Assembly (NCBI RefSeq): GCF_007004135.1
Contig: NZ_VJMG01000077.1
Span: forward strand, 1-62,560
Source: Affinirhizobium straminoryzae
Lineage (GTDB): Bacteria; Pseudomonadota; Alphaproteobacteria; Rhizobiales; Rhizobiaceae
Reading direction: 5' to 3'
DNA length: 62,560 nucleotides
Part shown: one piece after another, positions 46,129 through 54,817 of the stretch
How positions within the stretch are numbered: position 1 is the first letter of the stretch
Layout: each line of letters begins with the position of its first letter
The notes under the pieces: model-generated
The model's input: only the letters and a program-made list of their open reading frames with translations
Told to the model about the DNA's origin: nothing
Database searches by the model: none
Program-made: the position numbers and the translations under genes

Positions 46129-47403
46129 ATGGCCGGGGACGATTTTTCACCGAAATCACAGGATGCGCTGCAGGTTACGCTGTGGCGCAATGCCCGTCTT
46201 GCAACGCTGAAGGCGGGCGATGGGCTGGGGCTCGTCGAGGATGGCGCGGTTCTGGTGCGCGATGGGCGCATTGCCTATGCCGGCCCGCTCGCCGGGCTTC
46301 CCGCCCCTCTGGCGGAGGGTACGACACCGATGGATTGCAAGGGGCGCTGGCTGCTGCCCTCTTTCATCGATTGCCACACGCATCTCGTCTATGGCGGCAA
46401 CCGCGCCATGGAGTTCGAGATGCGGCTCGCGGGCTCCACCTATGAAGAGATCGCCCGCGCCGGTGGCGGCATCGTCTCCTCCGTCAAGGCCACCAATGCG
46501 CTGACGGTCGATCAGCTCGTGGCCGCTGCCCTGCCCCGTCTCGATACGTTGATCGCGGAGGGTGCCTCCACCGTCGAGATCAAGTCCGGCTATGCGCTCA
46601 GCATCGAGGGTGAGCTGAACATGCTGCGCGCGGCCCGCAGGCTGGGGGAGATCCGCCCCGTGCGCATTCTCACCACATGGCTTGCCGCTCACGCGACGCC
46701 GCCCGAATACAAGGGCCGCAATGGCGATTACATCAGCGAGATCGTGATCCCCGGCCTGCGGGCCGCCCATGCCGAAGGCCTTGTCGATGCGGTCGATGGT
46801 TTCTGCGAAGGCATTGCCTTTTCGCCGGCCGAAATCGCCCGTGTGTTCGAAGAGGCAAAGGCGCTTGGCCTGCCGGTCAAGCTGCATGCCGAACAGCTGT
46901 CGGACCTGAAGGGCGCGAGGCTTGCCGCCGCCTATGGGGCGCTCTCGGCCGATCATCTGGAATATCTGGCGGATGAGGACGCTGCAGCACTGGCTGAGGC
47001 CGGAACCGTCGCCGTGCTGCTGCCCGGCGCTTTCTACACGTTGCGCGAAAAGCAGCACCCGCCCGTGAAGGCGCTGCGGGCGGCGGGAGCGTCGATTGCG
47101 CTTGCGACCGACAGCAATCCCGGCACCTCGCCGCTGACCTCGCTTCTGATGACCATGAACATGGGCGCCACGCTGTTTGGCCTCACCGTCGAGGAATGCC
47201 TGGCGGGTGTCACGCGCGAGGCGGCGAAGGCCTTGGGGCTGCAAGACGAAACCGGCACGCTGGAGGCCGGCAAGGCCGCCGACTTCACGCTCTGGGATAT
47301 CGAGCGCCCCGCCGAACTCGTCTACCGCATCGGCTTCAACCCGCTCGTCCAGCGTGTGTGGAACGGCCGTACGACCTTTTCCTCTGCCGGAGTTCTTGCA
47401 TGA
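46129..47403 (+). CDS. hutI: Imidazolonepropionase
   Basis: The 424-residue metal-dependent amidohydrolase opens imidazolone-5-propionate to N-formimino-L-glutamate, step 3 of the pathway. Metal motifs are 'FIDCHTHLVYGG', 'KLHAEQLSDLKGA', 'SADHLEYLAD' and 'ALATDSNPGTSP'. ATG 46129 is preceded by AGAGAAGG. The stop overlaps the hutH start by four bases, coupling the two genes. Confidence 0.95.
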   Translation: MAGDDFSPKSQDALQVTLWRNARLATLKAGDGLGLVEDGAVLVRDGRIAYAGPLAGLPAPLAEGTTPMDCKGRWLLPSFIDCHTHLVYGGNRAMEFEMRLAGSTYEEIARAGGGIVSSVKATNALTVDQLVAAALPRLDTLIAEGASTVEIKSGYALSIEGELNMLRAARRLGEIRPVRILTTWLAAHATPPEYKGRNGDYISEIVIPGLRAAHAEGLVDAVDGFCEGIAFSPAEIARVFEEAKALGLPVKLHAEQLSDLKGARLAAAYGALSADHLEYLADEDAAALAEAGTVAVLLPGAFYTLREKQHPPVKALRAAGASIALATDSNPGTSPLTSLLMTMNMGATLFGLTVEECLAGVTREAAKALGLQDETGTLEAGKAADFTLWDIERPAELVYRIGFNPLVQRVWNGRTTFSSAGVLA

Positions 47404-48935
47404 CCATCACCCTTCATCCCGGCCGTGTGACGCTGGCCGAGCTTGCGCAGATCTACTGGACCGGCGAAGCCGCCGTGTTGGACCGCAGCTTCGATGCCGG
47501 CATCGAGAAGGCTGCCGCCCGCATTGCCCAGATCGCGGCTGGCAATGCGCCCGTCTATGGCATCAACACCGGCTTCGGAAAGCTCGCCTCGATCAAGATC
47601 GATGCCGCCGATACCGCGACCCTCCAGCGCAATCTCATCCTGTCGCATTGCTGCGGCGTCGGGCAGCCGCTGCCGGACTCCATCGTGCGTCTCATCATGG
47701 CGTTGAAGCTCGTGTCGCTCGGCCGCGGCGCCTCCGGCGTGCGGCTGGATCTGGTGCGGCTGATCGAGGGCATGCTGGACAAGGGGGTGACGCCGCTCAT
47801 CCCGGAAAAGGGCTCGGTCGGCGCTTCCGGTGACCTCGCTCCGCTCGCCCATATGGCCGCCGTGATGATGGGTGAGGCAGAAGCCTTTTATCAGGGCGAA
47901 CGTCTGTCCGGTGCCGAGGCCTTGCGCCGGGCCGGCCTTACGCCCGTCGTGCTGGCGGCCAAGGAAGGGCTGGCGCTGATCAACGGCACGCAGGCTTCCA
48001 CCGCGCTTGCGCTCGCCGGTCTGTTCCGCGCTCACCGGGCCGCGAAGGCGGCGCTGATCACCGGCGCGCTCTCGACCGATGCGGCGATGGGCTCGTCTGC
48101 GCCGTTCACCGAAGACATCCATACGCTGCGTGGCCACAAGGGCCAGATCGATACGGCGGCGGCGCTGCGCGGCCTGCTGGAGGGTTCCGTCATCCGCCAG
48201 AGCCATCTGGAAGGGGACGAGCGCGTGCAGGACCCCTATTGCATCCGCTGCCAGCCGCAGGTGGATGGCGCGTGTCTCGATCTGTTGCGCATGGCCGGCC
48301 GCACGCTCGAAATCGAAGCCAATGCGGTGACCGACAATCCGCTGGTGCTCTCCGACATGAGCGTCGTTTCCGGCGGCAATTTCCATGCGGAACCCGTCGC
48401 CTTCGCGGCTGACCAGATCGCCATTGCCGTCTGCGAAATCGGCGCGATTGCCCAGCGCCGCATCGCGCTTCTTGTCGATCCCGCCCTCTCCTATGGCCTG
48501 CCGGCCTTCCTTGCGAAGAAGCCCGGGTTGAATTCCGGCCTGATGATCGCGGAAGTCACCTCGGCAGCCCTGATGAGCGAAAACAAGCAGATGGCGCATC
48601 CGGCCTCGGTCGATTCGACGCCCACCTCCGCCAATCAGGAAGACCACGTATCCATGGCCTGCCACGGTGCGCGGCGTCTGCTGCAGATGACCGATAACCT
48701 GTTTTCCATCATCGGCATCGAGGCGCTGACGGCGGCGCAGGGTGTGGAATTTCGTAGCCCGCTGACAACCAGCCCGGAACTGCAGAAGGCCATGGCCGCC
48801 CTGCGCGCCAGCGTCCCGACGCTGGAAGAGGATCGCTACATGGCCCCGGATCTGGAGGCCGCCGGCCGGATGGTGGCAGAGGGCGTGCTGGTGTCCAGCG
48901 TCTCCGCCGGTATTTTGCCGGGGCTGGAGGGGTGA
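47400..48935 (+). CDS. hutH: Histidine ammonia-lyase
   Basis: The 511-residue enzyme converts histidine to urocanate and ammonia, the first step. The MIO cofactor forms from A142-S143-G144 in 'GSVGASGDLAPLAH', and Y53 in 'VYGINTGFG' is the catalytic tyrosine. 'QDPYCIRCQPQ' and 'ANQEDHVSMACHGAR' are further active-site stretches. Length is normal. It starts in an ATGA overlap with hutI; a repeat element follows before hutG. Confidence 0.97.
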   Translation: MTITLHPGRVTLAELAQIYWTGEAAVLDRSFDAGIEKAAARIAQIAAGNAPVYGINTGFGKLASIKIDAADTATLQRNLILSHCCGVGQPLPDSIVRLIMALKLVSLGRGASGVRLDLVRLIEGMLDKGVTPLIPEKGSVGASGDLAPLAHMAAVMMGEAEAFYQGERLSGAEALRRAGLTPVVLAAKEGLALINGTQASTALALAGLFRAHRAAKAALITGALSTDAAMGSSAPFTEDIHTLRGHKGQIDTAAALRGLLEGSVIRQSHLEGDERVQDPYCIRCQPQVDGACLDLLRMAGRTLEIEANAVTDNPLVLSDMSVVSGGNFHAEPVAFAADQIAIAVCEIGAIAQRRIALLVDPALSYGLPAFLAKKPGLNSGLMIAEVTSAALMSENKQMAHPASVDSTPTSANQEDHVSMACHGARRLLQMTDNLFSIIGIEALTAAQGVEFRSPLTTSPELQKAMAALRASVPTLEEDRYMAPDLEAAGRMVAEGVLVSSVSAGILPGLEG

Positions 48936-48962
48936 GGTCATGATGTGCACCGCTCGTGGCCT

Positions 48963-49197
48963 ACCCCCCTCTGCCCTGCCGGGCATCTCCCCCTCACGGG
49001 GGGAGATCGGCAAGAAGCGCCCTCTTTGCCCGTCAGACGCATTCGGGGCGAGCCGACGGGGCAGCGGCAATACTGTGCGCACGCCGCGTTTCCTGCCCGT
49101 GGACCGTCATTTGCAGTCCCATGCGTTTGTGCGTGGCCCTCACCGTCTGCGGATCTCCCCCCTTGAGGGGGAGATGTCCGGCAGGACAGAGGGGGGT
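48963..49197. repeat. RIME-like intergenic repeat with 46-base inverted arms
   Basis: The arms 48963-49008 and 49152-49197 are inverted copies differing at three of 46 positions. Each arm contains its own palindrome (GATCTCCCCC ... GGGGGAGATC type). The element fills most of the 291-base gap between hutH and hutG. Composition and 'CTGCCGGGCATCTCCCCCTC' core resemble the rhizobium-specific intergenic mosaic elements (RIME) known across Rhizobiaceae. The 143-base interior contains no supported gene. Confidence 0.75.
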
Positions 49198-49226
49198 ATC
49201 CCCGGTAACAAGACTGGAGAGCGTTG

Positions 49227-50030
49227 ATGAGCAGCACCTTCGAAATCACCCGCGGCACCTCGCCCGTCATCCTCGCCTTCCCGCATACGGGAACCGAGGT
49301 TCCGCCGGCCATCTGGGATCGGCTGAACGACAACGGCAAGCTGCTTGCCGATACCGACTGGCACATCCATCACCTCTATGCCGGCCTGTTGCCGAATGCC
49401 ACGACGGTGCGCGCCACTTTCCATCGTTACGTGATCGATGCCAATCGCGATCCGTCGGGAACGAGCCTCTATCCGGGCCAGAACACCACCGGCCTCATTC
49501 CGGAGACGGATTTTGATGGTCAGCCGATCTGGAAGGATGGACAGCAGCCGACGGAGGCGGATATCGCCGAACGGCTGGCGGGTTTCCACGCCCCCTATCA
49601 TGCCGCGCTTGCCGCCGAAATCGAGCGGGTGAAGGCGCTGCATGGCGTCGCGGTGCTCTATGACTGCCACTCGATCCGTTCGCTGATCCCCTTCCTGTTC
49701 GAAGGTCGGCTGCCGGATTTCAACATCGGCACCAATTCCGGCGAAAGTTGCGATGCGGCGATCGAGCAGGCGACGGCCGACATTGCCGCCCGGGCCGAAG
49801 GCTATAGCAGCATTCTCAACGGCCGCTTCAAGGGCGGCTGGACGACGCGCCATTACGGCACGCCGCAGGCGGGCGTTCACGCGATCCAGATGGAACTCGC
49901 GCAGATCAGCCATCTAGCCACCGAAGCACCGCCCTTTGCCTATGATGAAGGGAAGGCCGGTGAACTTCGGGCCCATCTCAAGACCATTCTGGAGCGCATC
50001 GAAGCGATCGCGCTTAATCTGACACGCTGA
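49227..50030 (+). CDS. hutG: N-formylglutamate deformylase (N-formylglutamate amidohydrolase)
   Basis: The 267-residue enzyme hydrolyses N-formyl-L-glutamate to glutamate and formate, the last step of the HutF route. 'AFPHTGTEVPP', 'DTDWHIHHLY', 'YVIDANRDPSG' and 'LYDCHSIRSLIP' are family motifs with likely metal ligands. ATG 49227 has GGAGAG upstream; the in-frame TTG at 49224 is less likely. It is separated from hutH by the RIME-like repeat and followed 13 bases later by hutU. Confidence 0.94.
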   Translation: MSSTFEITRGTSPVILAFPHTGTEVPPAIWDRLNDNGKLLADTDWHIHHLYAGLLPNATTVRATFHRYVIDANRDPSGTSLYPGQNTTGLIPETDFDGQPIWKDGQQPTEADIAERLAGFHAPYHAALAAEIERVKALHGVAVLYDCHSIRSLIPFLFEGRLPDFNIGTNSGESCDAAIEQATADIAARAEGYSSILNGRFKGGWTTRHYGTPQAGVHAIQMELAQISHLATEAPPFAYDEGKAGELRAHLKTILERIEAIALNLTR

Positions 50031-50043
50031 GGGGAGACGACCC

Positions 50044-51717
50044 ATGACCAATCCACGCCACAATATTCGCGAGGTCCGCGCGCCGCAGGGCACCGAACTG
50101 ACGGCCAAGAGCTGGATGACGGAAGCGCCTCTGCGCATGCTGATGAACAATCTCGATCCTGACGTTGCGGAGCGCCCGCACGAGCTGGTGGTCTATGGCG
50201 GCATCGGCCGCGCTGCCCGCACCTGGAACGATTTCGACACGATCGTCGAGACGCTGAAGACGCTGACGGAGGAAGAAACCCTCATCGTCCAGTCCGGCAA
50301 GCCGGTCGGCGTGTTCCGCACCCACAAGGATGCGCCGCGCGTGCTGATCGCCAATTCCAACCTCGTGCCGCACTGGGCCACCTGGGACCATTTCAACGAG
50401 CTGGATAAGAAGGGGCTGGCCATGTACGGCCAGATGACCGCCGGTTCGTGGATCTATATCGGCACGCAGGGCATCGTGCAGGGCACCTACGAAACCTTCG
50501 TGGAAGCCGGGCGCCAGCACTATAACGGCAATCTGAAGGGTAAGTGGATCCTGACCGGCGGCCTCGGCGGCATGGGCGGCGCGCAGCCGCTTGCCGCCGT
50601 CATGGCCGGCGCCTGCTGCCTTGCCGTCGAATGCGACGAGACCCGCATCGATTTCCGCCTGCGCACCCGTTATGTCGATGCCAAGGCCCATACGCTGGAC
50701 GAGGCGCTCGCCCTGATCGACCAGTGGACGAAGGCGGGCGAAGCAAAATCCGTCGGGCTGGTCGGCAATGCCGCGGACATCTTCCCGGAACTCGTCCGTC
50801 GCGGCGTGAAGCCCGATATCGTCACCGACCAGACCTCGGCGCATGATCCGATCCATGGCTATCTGCCCTCCGACTGGACGGTGGCCGAATGGCGCGCCAG
50901 GCAGGAAAGCGACCCGAAGGCGGTGGAAGCCGCCGCCCGCGCCTCGATGAAGGTGCATGTGCAGGCCATGGTCGACTTCTGGAACATGGGCATTCCGACG
51001 CTGGATTACGGCAACAACATCCGTCAGGTCGCCAAGGAAGAAGGGTTCGAGAACGCCTTTGCCTTCCCGGGCTTCGTGCCGGCCTATATCCGCCCGCTGT
51101 TCTGCCGTGGCGTCGGCCCCTTCCGCTGGGCAGCTCTCTCCGGCGATCCGGAAGACATCTACAAAACCGATGCCAAGGTGAAGGAACTGCTGCCTGATAA
51201 CAAGCACCTGCACAACTGGCTGGACATGGCGCGCGAGCGCATTGCCTTCCAGGGGCTTCCCGCCCGCATCTGCTGGGTGGGCCTTGGTGATCGTCACAAG
51301 CTCGGCCTCGCCTTCAACGAGATGGTCAGGAACGGCGAACTGAAGGCGCCAGTGGTGATTGGTCGCGACCACCTCGATTCAGGCTCCGTTGCCTCGCCCA
51401 ACCGCGAGACGGAAGCGATGAAGGACGGCTCGGACGCTGTGTCCGACTGGCCGCTCCTCAACGCGCTTCTGAACTGCGCCTCGGGTGCCACCTGGGTGTC
51501 GCTGCATCACGGCGGTGGCGTCGGCATGGGCTTTTCCCAGCATTCCGGCATGGTGATCTGCGCTGACGGCACCGACGATGCCGCCCGCCGGCTGGAGCGC
51601 GTGCTGTGGAACGATCCGGCCACCGGCGTCATGCGCCATGCCGATGCGGGCTACGACATCGCGCTCGACTGCGCGAAGGACAAGGGCCTGCGCCTGCCCG
51701 GCATTCTCGGCAACTGA
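50044..51717 (+). CDS. hutU: Urocanate hydratase
   Basis: The 557-residue NAD+-dependent urocanase converts urocanate to imidazolonepropionate, step 2. 'YGGIGRAARTWNDFDTI', 'MYGQMTAGSWIYIGTQGIVQ' and 'GGLGGMGGAQPLA' are highly conserved, the last being the NAD site. 'ARICWVGLGDRHKLGLAFNE' and 'LHHGGGVGMGFSQHSG' complete the active site. Length is as expected. Start has GGGGAGA upstream. hutD follows after two bases. Confidence 0.97.
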   Translation: MTNPRHNIREVRAPQGTELTAKSWMTEAPLRMLMNNLDPDVAERPHELVVYGGIGRAARTWNDFDTIVETLKTLTEEETLIVQSGKPVGVFRTHKDAPRVLIANSNLVPHWATWDHFNELDKKGLAMYGQMTAGSWIYIGTQGIVQGTYETFVEAGRQHYNGNLKGKWILTGGLGGMGGAQPLAAVMAGACCLAVECDETRIDFRLRTRYVDAKAHTLDEALALIDQWTKAGEAKSVGLVGNAADIFPELVRRGVKPDIVTDQTSAHDPIHGYLPSDWTVAEWRARQESDPKAVEAAARASMKVHVQAMVDFWNMGIPTLDYGNNIRQVAKEEGFENAFAFPGFVPAYIRPLFCRGVGPFRWAALSGDPEDIYKTDAKVKELLPDNKHLHNWLDMARERIAFQGLPARICWVGLGDRHKLGLAFNEMVRNGELKAPVVIGRDHLDSGSVASPNRETEAMKDGSDAVSDWPLLNALLNCASGATWVSLHHGGGVGMGFSQHSGMVICADGTDDAARRLERVLWNDPATGVMRHADAGYDIALDCAKDKGLRLPGILGN

Positions 51718-51719
51718 CG

Positions 51720-52298
51720 ATGCAGATCCTGAGGGCGCAAGATTACAGGCGCATGCCCTGGAAGAACGGCGGGGGCGAGACGGCGGAAATCGCCGTCTTT
51801 CCGCCCGCTGCCGGGCTCGACAGTTTCGACTGGCGCATCAGCATGGCAACGGTCGCCACGGACGGTCCCTTTTCGGCCTTTCCGGGTATCGACCGCACGC
51901 TGACCATTCTCTCCGGTCGGGGTATCGTTCTGGATACCGAGGGCAAGGCATCCGTGTCGCTCACGCGCAGCTCGCCGCCGCACGCCTTCGCGGCAGACCT
52001 GCCAAGCTTCGCGGTGCTGCTGGACGGCACGGTGATCGATCTCAATGTGATGACACGCCGCGTCTCGGCAAGCCACCGCGTCGAGCGTATGGCGCTGCCA
52101 CTTGATCTCGCGCCGTCATGCTCACGGCGCGTGCTGTTCTGCGTAACGGGACAGGTATGGCTGGCAGACGGAACGACCCGCATGGAACTGGAAACCTGGG
52201 ACTGCGTGCTGCTGGACGGGGACGACGATGCCGTTTCGTTCGATGGCAGCGGCAGCGTGTTGCTGGTCACGATCGACGAGCTTGCTGCTCGGCCGTGA
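51720..52298 (+). CDS. hutD: HutD family protein
   Basis: The 192-residue cupin-like HutD protein has 'YRRMPWKNGGGETAEI' at the N-terminus and 'FDWRISMATVATDGPFSAFP', the family signatures. HutD in Pseudomonas fluorescens is proposed to limit hut expression, perhaps by binding N-formylglutamate or urocanate; it is not an enzyme of the pathway. It begins two bases after the hutU stop and ends the hut operon. Confidence 0.92.
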   Translation: MQILRAQDYRRMPWKNGGGETAEIAVFPPAAGLDSFDWRISMATVATDGPFSAFPGIDRTLTILSGRGIVLDTEGKASVSLTRSSPPHAFAADLPSFAVLLDGTVIDLNVMTRRVSASHRVERMALPLDLAPSCSRRVLFCVTGQVWLADGTTRMELETWDCVLLDGDDDAVSFDGSGSVLLVTIDELAARP

Positions 52299-52334
52299 CC
52301 TGCTGTTCGGCCAATCGCCGGCCAAATGTTCGTT

Positions 52335-53387
52335 TCAGCTGCTGCGGCGATGCAGCAGCGTGAAGCGGGTGTCGATCGTTGCATGCTCGGGCATGTCGTG
52401 CCCGGCCAGATGCTCGATGATCAGCCGCGCCGCCTCCTTGCCGATCAGGTCGCCGGAAGGGCGGATCGTCGTCAACGGCGGATTGCAGGCGGCGCTGAAA
52501 CTCAGATCGCCGAAGCCGACCACGGCGAGCCTGTCCGGCACGGCAAGGCCGAGCCGCTCGCATTCGAACAGCACGCCGAGCGCCACATGGTCGTTCGAGC
52601 AGGCCACGCCGTCGGTGGACGCATGCTGCTGCAGCGTTTCAGAAATCAGCATGGCGCCGACCTCGGCCGAGGCGGGGGCCGGGTGCTGTATCACCTCGAC
52701 CGATACGCCGGCCTCCTGTGCGGCGGCCACGAAGCCATCGCAGCGCAGCCGCGCGCGCCGGTCCTCGTGCATGCGCGCGCCGAGATAGGCAAGATGCCGC
52801 CGGCCCTGCTGGATCAGGTGGCGGGCGGACGCTGCTCCGACCTGCTGGTGATGGAAGCCGATGGCCGTATCGATCTGCGGCCCGCCGAGTTCCCAGATCT
52901 CGATGACAGGCACGGTGGTCTTGCTCAGCATGCGCCGCGTGGCGTCGCTGTGCGAGAGGCCCGTCAGCACGATCGCCGCCGGCGCCCAGGAGAGCGCCGT
53001 GCGCACCAGATCCTCCTCCTCGCGCTCGTCATACTCCGTATGGCCGAGAATCACCTGCAGCCGCTCCTTGCGCAGCGCCGCCTGCATGGCGGAGACCGTT
53101 TCGGCAAAGAAGGCATTGCGCACGGAAGGCACGATGATGGAGACCGCGCGCGAAGAGGCTGCGGCAAGCCCGCCTGCCACAAGGTTCGGCACGTAATTCA
53201 GTTTGTCGATGGCGCGCGCAATCGCGCTGCCGGCGCTGGCAGACACCGCTTCAGGCCGCCGGAGGTAGAGCGAAACGGTTGAAGGCGAGACCTTGGCGAG
53301 TTCCGCCACGTCGGCCATGGTGATGCTCTGCATCTTGCGCCGGCGGCGCACCGGTCGCTCCCGCTCCGGCCTGATCTGGTCTGCCAT
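52335..53387 (-). CDS. LacI family regulator of the sulfo-ED operon
   Basis: The 350-residue LacI/GntR-type repressor has an N-terminal HTH ('ITMADVAELAKVSPSTVSLY', about 22-41), hinge helix region 'LNYVPNLVAGGLAAAS' and a periplasmic-binding-like effector domain. It has GGAGGAGA before ATG 53387. It is divergent from the sulfoquinovose operon, and a palindrome with a central CG (53560-53575) overlaps that operon's -10, so it is probably its repressor. LacI-type regulators also accompany sulfo-ED loci elsewhere; the inducer may be sulfoquinovose. Confidence 0.88.
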   Translation of the reverse strand: MADQIRPERERPVRRRRKMQSITMADVAELAKVSPSTVSLYLRRPEAVSASAGSAIARAIDKLNYVPNLVAGGLAAASSRAVSIIVPSVRNAFFAETVSAMQAALRKERLQVILGHTEYDEREEEDLVRTALSWAPAAIVLTGLSHSDATRRMLSKTTVPVIEIWELGGPQIDTAIGFHHQQVGAASARHLIQQGRRHLAYLGARMHEDRRARLRCDGFVAAAQEAGVSVEVIQHPAPASAEVGAMLISETLQQHASTDGVACSNDHVALGVLFECERLGLAVPDRLAVVGFGDLSFSAACNPPLTTIRPSGDLIGKEAARLIIEHLAGHDMPEHATIDTRFTLLHRRSS

Positions 53388-53547
53388 GTCTCCTCCACGC
53401 AGCGCTGCGATGGCAAAATCTACTCACTTCGTCAGGCGGCAGCAATCGAATTTTCCCCACTATGTCACGTATTTGATGAAAAATAACGGTAATTTTGACC
53501 GCGACTATGCCATTCTGTCAGCTGTTTGTCGAAAAGCAGATTGGGCA

Positions 53548-53575
53548 TTGCATTTATCAATCGTAGCGCTATGAT
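53548..53575 (+). promoter_or_regulatory. Promoter and LacI-type operator of the sulfo-ED operon
   Basis: TTGCAT (53548-53553), a 16-base spacer and TATGAT (53570-53575) form a reasonable sigma70 promoter. ATCGTAGC (53560-53567) and GCTATGAT (53568-53575) make a 16-base palindrome, seven of eight pairs, with the central CG step common in LacI operators. It covers the -10, so binding would block transcription. The ATPase gene begins at 53632. Confidence 0.6.
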
Positions 53576-53631
53576 CCGCGCCATCGGAATGCGGCAGGGG
53601 GAAGTTTGCCCTTTGCGTAGGGGAGGAACGA

Positions 53632-54708
53632 ATGGCGTCTGTCAGCCTTCGCAAACTTGAAAAGAGCTACGGCTCGCTGAAAATCGTCAAGGGCATCGAC
53701 CTGGAGATCCAGGATGGCGAATTCGTCGTGTTCGTCGGCCCGTCCGGCTGCGGCAAGTCCACCACGCTGCGCATGGTCGCAGGTCTCGAATCGATCAGCG
53801 GCGGCGAAATCCGCATCGGCGAGCGCGTCGTCAACAAGCTTGCCCCGCGCGAGCGCGACATTGCCATGGTGTTCCAGGATTATGCGCTCTATCCGCACAA
53901 GACCGTGCGCGAGAACATGGGGTTCAGCCTGAAGGTGCGCGGCGTCTCGATGAAGGATGCGGAAGGCCGCATCAACGAGGCGGCCGACATGCTCGGCATC
54001 GGCCACCTGCTCGACCGTCGTCCCGGCCAGCTCTCCGGCGGCCAGCGCCAGCGCGTGGCCATGGGGCGCGCCATCGTGCGTCGCCCGCAGGTCTTCCTGT
54101 TCGATGAGCCGCTGTCCAACCTCGATGCCAAGCTGCGCGGCCAGGTGCGCACCGAAATCAAGCGCCTGCATCAGCAGATCGGTACCACCATCATCTATGT
54201 CACGCATGACCAGGTCGAGGCCATGACGCTGGCGGACCGCATCGTCATCCTGCGCGGCGGCGATATCGAACAGGTCGGCACGCCGGATGAGGTCTACAAC
54301 CAGCCGCAGAGCGTGTTTGTCGGCGGTTTCGTCGGTTCGCCGGCGATGAATTTCGCCAGGGCCAGGGTCGAGGGCGATGCGCTCTCCTTCGCCAATGGCG
54401 ATCGCCTGCCGCTGGCGAAGCTTGCGCGCGGCCGGCAGGGCGCCATGGACGGTCGCGACCTGATCGTCGGCATCCGCCCGGAGCATTTCGTCACCGTGGC
54501 GGATCCGGCCATGACGCTGACCGCCAAGGTTCAGGTCGTCGAGCCACTGGGCTCCGATACGCTCGTGCATTTCCTGATCGGTTCGGACATGCTGACGGCG
54601 CGCCTGCCGCCGGACATGCGCCCCGAGCCGGGCGCGGTTCTGCATCTCGGTCTTGATCCGTCGAAGGTTCACCTGTTCGATGCCGCGACCGAACGCGCCA
54701 TCCACTGA
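53632..54708 (+). CDS. ABC transporter ATP-binding protein, UgpC/MalK type (sulfoquinovose importer)
   Basis: The 358-residue CUT1 ATPase has Walker A 'GPSGCGKSTTL', signature 'LSGGQRQRVAMGRAI', Walker B 'VFLFDEPLSNLD' and 'VTHDQVEAMTLADR', then a TOBE-like C-terminus. GGGGAGGA precedes the ATG. It is the first gene of the operon and serves the binding protein and permeases that follow; the sulfoquinovose assignment comes from the downstream sulfo-ED genes. Confidence 0.9.
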   Translation: MASVSLRKLEKSYGSLKIVKGIDLEIQDGEFVVFVGPSGCGKSTTLRMVAGLESISGGEIRIGERVVNKLAPRERDIAMVFQDYALYPHKTVRENMGFSLKVRGVSMKDAEGRINEAADMLGIGHLLDRRPGQLSGGQRQRVAMGRAIVRRPQVFLFDEPLSNLDAKLRGQVRTEIKRLHQQIGTTIIYVTHDQVEAMTLADRIVILRGGDIEQVGTPDEVYNQPQSVFVGGFVGSPAMNFARARVEGDALSFANGDRLPLAKLARGRQGAMDGRDLIVGIRPEHFVTVADPAMTLTAKVQVVEPLGSDTLVHFLIGSDMLTARLPPDMRPEPGAVLHLGLDPSKVHLFDAATERAIH

Positions 54709-54817
54709 AATCACGTCAGGCCGGGCGTCAAGTGCCCGGCCTGCGCCTGATCTCGTCAATGCTCCGCACGCGGGGGAGTTGGAGCCCGCGCCAAGGCTGC
54801 CAAATCTGGGAGGTACC

